This document shows, piece after piece, positions 6,909-10,503 of a stretch of 10,503 nt of DNA. The stretch's first letter is position 1. Each line of letters starts with the position of its first letter. The DNA comes from Schwartzia sp. (in: firmicutes) (GTDB lineage: Bacteria; Bacillota; Negativicutes; Selenomonadales; Selenomonadaceae): the NCBI GenBank assembly GCA_024691625.1, contig JAILNL010000183.1, forward strand, positions 1 through 10,503. The letters run 5' to 3'. The position numbers and the translations under genes are program-made. The notes beneath the pieces are model-generated. The model worked only from the letters and a program-made list of their open reading frames with translations, was not told where the DNA came from and did no database searches.

Positions 6909-7121
6909 TCATGGAACGGGGTCGTAACCGCCGGCATGAAACGGATGGCAGCGCAAAATGCGCTTAATCGCGAGCCAGCAGCCCTTCCGGGCCCCATATT
7001 TTTCAACGGCAATACGCGCATACTCCGAGCAGCTCGGAATATAGCGGCAGCACGGCATCTTCAGCGGAGAAATACATACCTGATAAAACGAAATAAGAAA
7101 CAGGACGAATTTCTTTAACAT
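6909..7121 (-). CDS. yidD: Membrane protein insertion efficiency factor YidD
   Basis: A 70-residue protein that assists YidC-dependent insertion at the inner membrane. The family pattern is complete: an amphipathic N-terminus ([19 protein letters not shown]), [11 protein letters not shown] with its paired cysteines, then the conserved end [12 protein letters not shown]. Two adjacent ATG codons are available. The second (7121) is 7 bases from the AGGAGG site and is chosen. The first (7124) overlaps the rnpA stop as ATGA and would add one Met. The frame is open upstream to 7235, but that extension lies inside rnpA and is unlike any YidD. It is coupled to rnpA by overlap, and a 53-base gap with a hairpin separates it from yidC. 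Confidence 0.95.
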   Translation of the reverse strand: MLKKFVLFLISFYQVCISPLKMPCCRYIPSCSEYARIAVEKYGARKGCWLAIKRILRCHPFHAGGYDPVP

Positions 7122-7477
7122 CATTCCGCCTCCTGCCGTATAATTTTCGCCTTTCTGCCCAAATCGAGAAAGGCTTTTTCCATGACCGGCTGCTTTACAG
7201 AAACCGCAGGTTTGCGCGCCACAAGAAGAAGCCAAACCTCTTCCTTCAACAGCGCCTGATTTTTGCGGTAGCTCTCCCGCATAATCCGCTTCATGCGGTT
7301 GCGGGTAACGGCATTGCCCAGCTTTTTGCCTGCAGCAAAACCGGCCTTGCGCTCCAGCCCAATCGCCGGAAACACATAAAGAACCAAATAACGGTTTGCC
7401 AGCGAATGTCCCTCTTTGTAAACCTTCTGGAACATTTGCTTATTGCGCAGAATCCTGCGCTTTGGCAGCTTCAACAT
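7121..7477 (-). CDS. rnpA: Ribonuclease P protein component
   Basis: A 118-residue basic protein that joins the RNase P RNA to remove 5' leaders from tRNA precursors. The RNR signature is intact as [19 protein letters not shown] (residues 50-68), and the N-terminal [20 protein letters not shown] is typical. Length and charge are normal for the family. A GAGGT ribosome site lies about 9 bases before the ATG. It is separated from rpmH by 58 bases that contain a strong terminator, so its expression probably depends on read-through. Its stop overlaps the start of yidD. Confidence 0.97.
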   Translation of the reverse strand: MLKLPKRRILRNKQMFQKVYKEGHSLANRYLVLYVFPAIGLERKAGFAAGKKLGNAVTRNRMKRIMRESYRKNQALLKEEVWLLLVARKPAVSVKQPVMEKAFLDLGRKAKIIRQEAE

Positions 7478-7506
7478 AGAGTCCGAACCTCATTTTCCTC
7501 AGATGG

Positions 7507-7533
7507 AAAAAATAGGTCACCGGAGTGACCTAT
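7507..7533 (-). terminator. Rho-independent terminator between rpmH and rnpA
   Basis: A perfect 9-bp stem, ATAGGTCAC / GTGACCTAT, with a 4-base loop, followed by a run of T on the minus strand. It begins two bases after the rpmH stop codon. Because rnpA lies directly downstream with no evident promoter of its own, it probably acts as a partial terminator that gives much more L34 than RNase P protein. Confidence 0.85.
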
Positions 7534-7535
7534 GA

Positions 7536-7670
7536 TTAAGCCGACAGTCTCTTTCTGCCCTTCTGGCGACGAGCTTTCAGGACCAGGCGGCCGCCCTTCG
7601 TCTTCATGCGGGCACGGAACCCATGCGTCACTTTGCGCCAATGCTTATTCGGCTGATACGTCTGTTTCAA
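7536..7670 (-). CDS. rpmH: 50S ribosomal protein L34
   Basis: A 44-residue, strongly basic ribosomal protein. The sequence begins [18 protein letters not shown] and ends with [11 protein letters not shown], matching L34 over its whole length. The start is a TTG at 7670, which gives the invariant MK-TYQPN beginning. An excellent AAAGGAGGTG site lies 8 bases upstream (core to codon). An in-frame GTG further up overlaps that site and is not credible. The residues HW at 10-11 stand where many L34 proteins have basic KR-type residues. It is the first gene of the leftward operon, driven by the consensus promoter at 7755-7783. Confidence 0.97.
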   Translation of the reverse strand: MKQTYQPNKHWRKVTHGFRARMKTKGGRLVLKARRQKGRKRLSA

Positions 7671-7754
7671 AATGTGCACCTCCTTTTAGCATTCGGGTAA
7701 ATTTCCGCATATATATAGAATAAAACACGAATCACCACGAACGAAACTATAAAG

Positions 7755-7783
7755 ATTATAGACTACAGCTATCGGGGTGTCAA
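7755..7783 (-). promoter_or_regulatory. Consensus sigma-A promoter for rpmH operon
   Basis: On the minus strand a perfect TTGACA (7783-7778), a 17-base spacer and a perfect TATAAT (7760-7755). Transcription should start near 7748, leaving a leader of about 78 bases before the rpmH TTG. This is the strongest promoter in the window, as expected for a ribosomal protein operon. Confidence 0.92.
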
Positions 7784-7876
7784 GATTTTTACAGTTGTCA
7801 TTCCACTTAAACCTGTGGATAAAAAACCAACTTTTGTCGGCTTTCCAGTAAAAACTGTTGATAACTTTTCCCTAGT

Positions 7877-7906
7877 TTGATAAACTTATTTTGGTCTTTA
7901 TATAAC
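7877..7906 (+). promoter_or_regulatory. Candidate distal dnaA promoter
   Basis: TTGATA (7877-7882) is followed by TATATA (7899-7904, 16-base spacer) or TATAAC (7901-7906, 18-base spacer). It would give a leader of about 170 bases that crosses both palindromes and the proximal promoter. The spacing is slightly off optimum. Confidence 0.4.
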
Positions 7907-7945
7907 GATTTGCGGAAAAATAATTTTTTCTTTCCATTATATAGC

Positions 7946-7969
7946 TTGAATTCAAACTCAAAATTTGAG
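7946..7969. promoter_or_regulatory. Two adjacent palindromes in the dnaA upstream region
   Basis: TTGAATTCAA (7946-7955) and CTCAAA-A-TTTGAG (7957-7969) are perfect palindromes separated by one base, lying between the two dnaA promoter candidates. They share the TTGA/TCAA half-site flavour, could bind a repressor or origin protein, and do not resemble DnaA boxes. Confidence 0.35.
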
Positions 7970-8004
7970 CTTTTATATCGATTTTAATAATTCATGGCAA
8001 AACG

Positions 8005-8033
8005 TTGATTACTTATCCACAAGTGTGTATAAA
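8005..8033 (+). promoter_or_regulatory. Proximal dnaA promoter with DnaA box in spacer
   Basis: TTGATT (8005-8010), exactly 17 bases, then TATAAA (8028-8033), placing the start near 8040 and a leader of about 45 bases. The consensus DnaA box TTATCCACA (8013-8021) is inside the spacer and a second box (8036-8044) covers the expected start site. DnaA bound here should block RNA polymerase, so autorepression is the likely control. Confidence 0.78.
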
Positions 8034-8084
8034 ATTGTGGATAAGAATTTTTTTAGGCAAATCATCAGGAAAGGATTTGTAGGA

Positions 8085-9503
8085 ATGGAACAGAACGAAC
8101 TGCAGGAAATCTGGAAAGAGATTCTTGGAAAGCTGCGTGAAAGCATTGTGGAGAGTGCTTGTCAGCGGTGGCTCGATCCAATCAAACCGCTTTCTCTTTC
8201 GGAAGGTGAGCTCACGCTCATAACACAGAACAAATTTTCAAAGGAATATATCGAAAACCTTTATATCCCTTTCATCAAAAACGCGGCGATGGACGTGCTG
8301 CACCGTCCTGTGGACATAATTCTGCAGCCGGCTGCTTCGGAAGAACCGGCAAAGGAAGCAGCGCAGCCGACACTTTTCGCTCAGCCTCAGCCGGTATCTG
8401 AAGCTGCAGCAGAAGAGCCGTCAGCTCAGCAGGCGCCAAAAGAATCACAGCCTCTGGCACCGATTCCGCCGGGAGACCGCTCGTCCATGAACCCGAAATA
8501 CACCTTTGATACATTCGTAACGGGCAGTTCAAACAAGCTTGCCCACGCGGCGGCCCTTGCCGTTGCCGAAGCACCGGGCAAAGCATACAACCCGCTGTTC
8601 ATGTACGGAAGTGTCGGACTTGGAAAAACGCATCTCATGCAGGCTATCGGAAACCAGATACTGCAGAACGACCCGACGAAGCGCGTTCTCTACATCTCCA
8701 GCGAAAAATTCACAAACGAGCTCATCAACTCCATCATGGAGGGCAAATCAGAGAGCTTCCGTCAGAAGTACCGCACCATCGACGTACTTCTCGTCGACGA
8801 TATTCAGTTCCTGTACAAAAAAGAGCACACCCAGGAAGAATTCTTCCATACCTTCAACACTCTTTACGACGCTGGAAAACAGATTATCCTCTCAAGCGAC
8901 CGTCATCCGAAGGAAATCCAGACCTTGGAGGAACGTCTCCGTTCACGCTTCGAATGGGGCCTTATCACGGATATTCAGGCACCGGACCTTGAGACACGAA
9001 TCGCCATCCTGAAGAAAAAAGCGATTATGGAGAATATTGACGTCCCCAACGACGTGCTTTATTACATTGCCAGCCGCATAAACAGCAACATCCGTGAGCT
9101 GGAAGGCGCCCTTACCCGCGTAGTCGCGTTTGCTTCCCTCAACGGACAGCAGATTACCCCTGAGCTTGTTGCAGAAGCAATGAAAAACATCTATCCGACC
9201 ACAAAAACAGTTGAAATAACCATAGAGCTCATTCAGGAGATTGTTGCCCAGTACTTCAAAATCAAGGTCGAGGCACTTCTCTCCAGCAAAAGAACCCGTG
9301 AACTCGTCATCCCGCGCCAGATTGCAATGTACCTCTGCTGCGAGCTGACAGATATATCCCTTCCGAATATCGCGGGCTGCTTCGGACGCGACCATACAAC
9401 AGTTATCCATGCCCGGGACAAGATTACGGAAGACATAACAAAAGACAATAAGCTTGAAACGACCATAAAGGATCTGCGCCAGAGAATAGAGCGTGTAAGC
9501 TAA
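8085..9503 (+). CDS. dnaA: Chromosomal replication initiator DnaA
   Basis: A 472-residue initiator ATPase that binds DnaA boxes, melts oriC and loads the helicase. Domain I (about 1-80) is EIWKEILGKLRESI and so on. Domain II (about 82-130) is a low-complexity Ala/Gln/Pro/Glu linker. Domain III is AAA+ with Walker A GSVGLGKT (175-182), Walker B LLVDDIQF (235-242), sensor 1 SSD (270-272), Arg finger in RLRSRF (Arg288) and sensor 2 NIRELEGAL (Arg337). Domain IV carries the DNA-binding signature GRDHTTVIHARDK (434-446). The frame stays open back to 7965, but the ATG at 8085 is chosen. It follows AGGAAAGGA (8067-8075) by 9 bases and gives the usual N-terminus MEQNELQEIW; the longer start would lie upstream of the proximal promoter. 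It is divergent from rpmH and 268 bases ahead of dnaN. Confidence 0.99.
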   Translation: MEQNELQEIWKEILGKLRESIVESACQRWLDPIKPLSLSEGELTLITQNKFSKEYIENLYIPFIKNAAMDVLHRPVDIILQPAASEEPAKEAAQPTLFAQPQPVSEAAAEEPSAQQAPKESQPLAPIPPGDRSSMNPKYTFDTFVTGSSNKLAHAAALAVAEAPGKAYNPLFMYGSVGLGKTHLMQAIGNQILQNDPTKRVLYISSEKFTNELINSIMEGKSESFRQKYRTIDVLLVDDIQFLYKKEHTQEEFFHTFNTLYDAGKQIILSSDRHPKEIQTLEERLRSRFEWGLITDIQAPDLETRIAILKKKAIMENIDVPNDVLYYIASRINSNIRELEGALTRVVAFASLNGQQITPELVAEAMKNIYPTTKTVEITIELIQEIVAQYFKIKVEALLSSKRTRELVIPRQIAMYLCCELTDISLPNIAGCFGRDHTTVIHARDKITEDITKDNKLETTIKDLRQRIERVS

Positions 9504-9583
9504 AAATTTCCGGCCGCGGGATATACCCACTTTTATGTTAATATCCCTCTGAAAATCCTGTGGGCGCGATGTTGATAAACTAA

Positions 9584-9623
9584 AAGAACGGTTATCCATG
9601 TATATATGTGGATAACTGTTCTT
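9584..9623 (+). promoter_or_regulatory. Inverted DnaA-box hairpin downstream of dnaA
   Basis: AAGAACGGTTATCCA (9584-9598) and TGGATAACTGTTCTT (9609-9623) form a 15-bp inverted repeat around a 10-base loop, with one G-U pair on the + strand. The right arm is part of a consensus DnaA box, TGTGGATAA (9607-9615). The left arm gives a two-mismatch box, TTATCCATG (9592-9600). A one-mismatch box, TGTTGATAA, stands just upstream at 9570-9578. The RNA hairpin is followed by only a loose U-rich stretch, so it may also be a weak dnaA terminator. Confidence 0.6.
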
Positions 9624-9681
9624 ACTTATTAACAAACTTTTACACTGAAGCCTGTTACCAAATTTTCAAGGAAAAACGACA

Positions 9682-9745
9682 TTTTCCACATTTCCACAGG
9701 CCCTACTACTACGTCTACTATTTTTTAAATAATTTCACTCATTCA
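9682..9745 (+). other. oriC segment 2: DnaA-box / DnaA-trio unwinding module
   Basis: In order: the box-like sites TTTTCCACA (9682-9690, one mismatch) and ATTTCCACA (9690-9698, two mismatches), a GC patch (GGCC, 9699-9702), six in-phase trinucleotides CTA CTA CTA CGT CTA CTA (9703-9720), and an AT-rich tract beginning with six T (from 9721). This is the layout of the basal unwinding system described for Bacillus subtilis oriC, where DnaA-trio repeats guide DnaA onto one strand. The Bacillus order and sequence are recalled from memory and look closely alike. It marks the probable site of first strand opening. Confidence 0.82.
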
Positions 9746-9771
9746 TAAAAAAACGGGAGAGGTGCATAACA

Positions 9772-10503
9772 TTGAAATTCAATTGTTCCAAAAATGACCT
9801 TATACAGGCACTTCAGATAGCAGGAAGAGCGGTAGCAACAAAGCCGCAAACCCCGATTCTCTCGGGAATCTACATGAAAGCAGCAGAAGGAAAGCTGGAG
9901 CTTCAGGCTACCGATTACGAAATCGGTGTAGTCTGCAAAATCGATGCTGATGTAGAAGAAGATGGAGTCATCGTAGCTCCGGGACGTTATTTCTCAGAGG
10001 TATCAAAAAATCTCCCGGGAGATACTGTAACATTAACAAACGAAATAACAGACAATACAATACACATATCTTCAGGCTCTGCGCACTTCACACTGCTCAG
10101 AATGAACACTGAAGAATTCCCGTGCATCAAACCCTTCAATAAATCTGCAGAGTTCACTATCCGTGATACGGTACTCAGAAAGCTCATCAGAAAAACCTCC
10201 TTTGCATGCGCCAATGACGAGACACGCCTTATTTTCACAGGCTGCCTTATGGAGCTTGAGGGAGAGGCAATCAGAATGGCTGCCACAAATACACACCGTC
10301 TTTCACTAGACCAGGAGGTTCTTGAGGGATACACGGGAGACAAGAAACAGGTTATCGTACCGGCACGCATTCTCGGAGAGCTGGAGCATGTACTTAACTC
10401 AGAGGTTCCTGAAGATGTTACGGTAAATACTTCATATAATGAAATCAGCTTCTCTTTTGAAAATCTTTATCTGACTTCACGCCTTATTGAAGGTCAGTTC
10501 CCG
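9772..10503 (+). CDS. dnaN: DNA polymerase III sliding clamp (beta subunit), N-terminal part
   Basis: The first 244 residues of the ring-shaped processivity clamp that tethers DNA polymerase to its template; the gene leaves the window at the right. The start is a TTG at 9772, giving MKFNCSKNDLIQALQIAGRAV. AGAGGTG (9758-9764) supplies a ribosome site about 9 bases upstream, and no in-frame ATG lies nearby. Domain I spans about residues 1-120, with KPQTPILSGIYMKA and LQATDYEIG. Domain II follows, with RKTSFACANDETRLIFTG, AATNTHRLSL (the usual position of TDGHRLA) and LIEGQFP at the edge. It lies 268 bases after dnaA in the same direction, with oriC elements between. No strong separate promoter is seen, so it may be partly co-transcribed with dnaA. 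Confidence 0.97.
   Translation, partial: MKFNCSKNDLIQALQIAGRAVATKPQTPILSGIYMKAAEGKLELQATDYEIGVVCKIDADVEEDGVIVAPGRYFSEVSKNLPGDTVTLTNEITDNTIHISSGSAHFTLLRMNTEEFPCIKPFNKSAEFTIRDTVLRKLIRKTSFACANDETRLIFTGCLMELEGEAIRMAATNTHRLSLDQEVLEGYTGDKKQVIVPARILGELEHVLNSEVPEDVTVNTSYNEISFSFENLYLTSRLIEGQFP

Larger units (their letters stand above)
7814..8044. other. oriC segment 1 (rpmH-dnaA intergenic DnaA boxes)
   Basis: Between the divergent rpmH and dnaA genes lie three consensus DnaA boxes: TGTGGATAA at 7814-7822 (minus), TTATCCACA at 8013-8021 (plus) and TGTGGATAA at 8036-8044 (minus). A one-mismatch box, TGTTGATAA, is at 7856-7864 (minus). The rest is AT-rich. This matches the upstream half of bipartite Firmicutes origins, where such boxes help initiation and control dnaA. 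The whole gap without a gene is 7671-8084; its other contents are the rpmH promoter, two dnaA promoter candidates and a pair of palindromes. Confidence 0.88.

Noticed and set aside
7122..7235. 38-codon extension of yidD
   Set aside because: It lies inside rnpA; the family starts at the MLKKF sequence next to AGGAGG.
7965..8084. 40-codon N-terminal extension of dnaA
   Set aside because: It has no ribosome site, crosses the proximal promoter and DnaA boxes, and the ATG at 8085 gives the normal DnaA N-terminus.
8943..9635. 230-codon minus frame opposite dnaA and the dnaA-dnaN spacer
   Set aside because: It is antisense to conserved dnaA domains III and IV and covers DnaA boxes; no family features.
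9692..9721. dnaN promoter TTCCAC-18-TACTAT
   Set aside because: The -35 is poor and the -10 is part of the DnaA-trio array, which explains the sequence better.
1..10503. CRISPR array, tRNA/rRNA genes, insertion sequence, prophage or defence genes
   Set aside because: No spaced direct repeats, no cloverleaf sequence, no transposase or integrase and no toxin-antitoxin-like pair were found; the gene content is ordinary origin-proximal housekeeping.

Overview
This window is the replication-origin neighbourhood of a Firmicutes-type chromosome, read from sequence alone. The gene order dnaN, dnaA, oriC, then divergent rpmH-rnpA-yidD-yidC-khpB-mnmE-mnmG-rsmG is the classic origin arrangement. A 240-residue YidC without a lipobox, with Lys in place of the usual pore Arg, and an RsmG/MnmG/MnmE set without parA/parB next to it suggest a diderm Firmicute of the Negativicutes (Selenomonas/Megasphaera-like). 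That placement is an inference. Coding regions are of moderate GC, and the intergenic origin segments are very AT-rich.

Layout. 1-325 is the 3' end of an AICAR transformylase gene (+ strand), closed by a terminator. 326-689 has no gene; it holds that terminator, a cluster of DnaA-box-like sites, a perfect 15-bp palindrome in a promoter-like setting, and the terminator of the next gene. 690-1256 (-) encodes a small exported protein of unknown function. 1346-5339 (-) is a tight mnmE-mnmG-rsmG operon (tRNA U34 and 16S rRNA modification). 5340-5494 holds a short multi-hairpin repeat and a strong terminator. 5495-7670 (-) is rpmH-rnpA-yidD-yidC-khpB: ribosomal protein L34, RNase P protein, membrane insertion, and an RNA-binding protein. 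The genes overlap or abut, except for two hairpins that look like partial terminators. 7671-8084 is the first half of oriC, with divergent rpmH and dnaA promoters and at least four DnaA boxes. 8085-9503 is dnaA (+). 9504-9771 is the second half of oriC, with an inverted DnaA-box hairpin and what looks like a complete unwinding module: two box-like sites, a GC patch, six in-phase CTA-type trinucleotides and an AT-rich stretch. 9772-10503 is the 5' part of dnaN.

How it works together. DnaA binds both intergenic clusters, and melting most likely starts beside the trinucleotide array upstream of dnaN. The proximal dnaA promoter has a DnaA box in its 17-bp spacer and another across its expected start site, so autorepression is built in. 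The leftward operon carries growth-linked translation and secretion genes along the leading strand, with internal terminators probably setting the high L34 to low RNase P protein ratio.

I see no novel system, mobile element, CRISPR, tRNA or rRNA here. The points most worth a second look are the remote DnaA-box cluster at 492-564, the unwinding module at 9682-9745, the hairpin repeat at 5375-5426, and the unrecognised exported protein.
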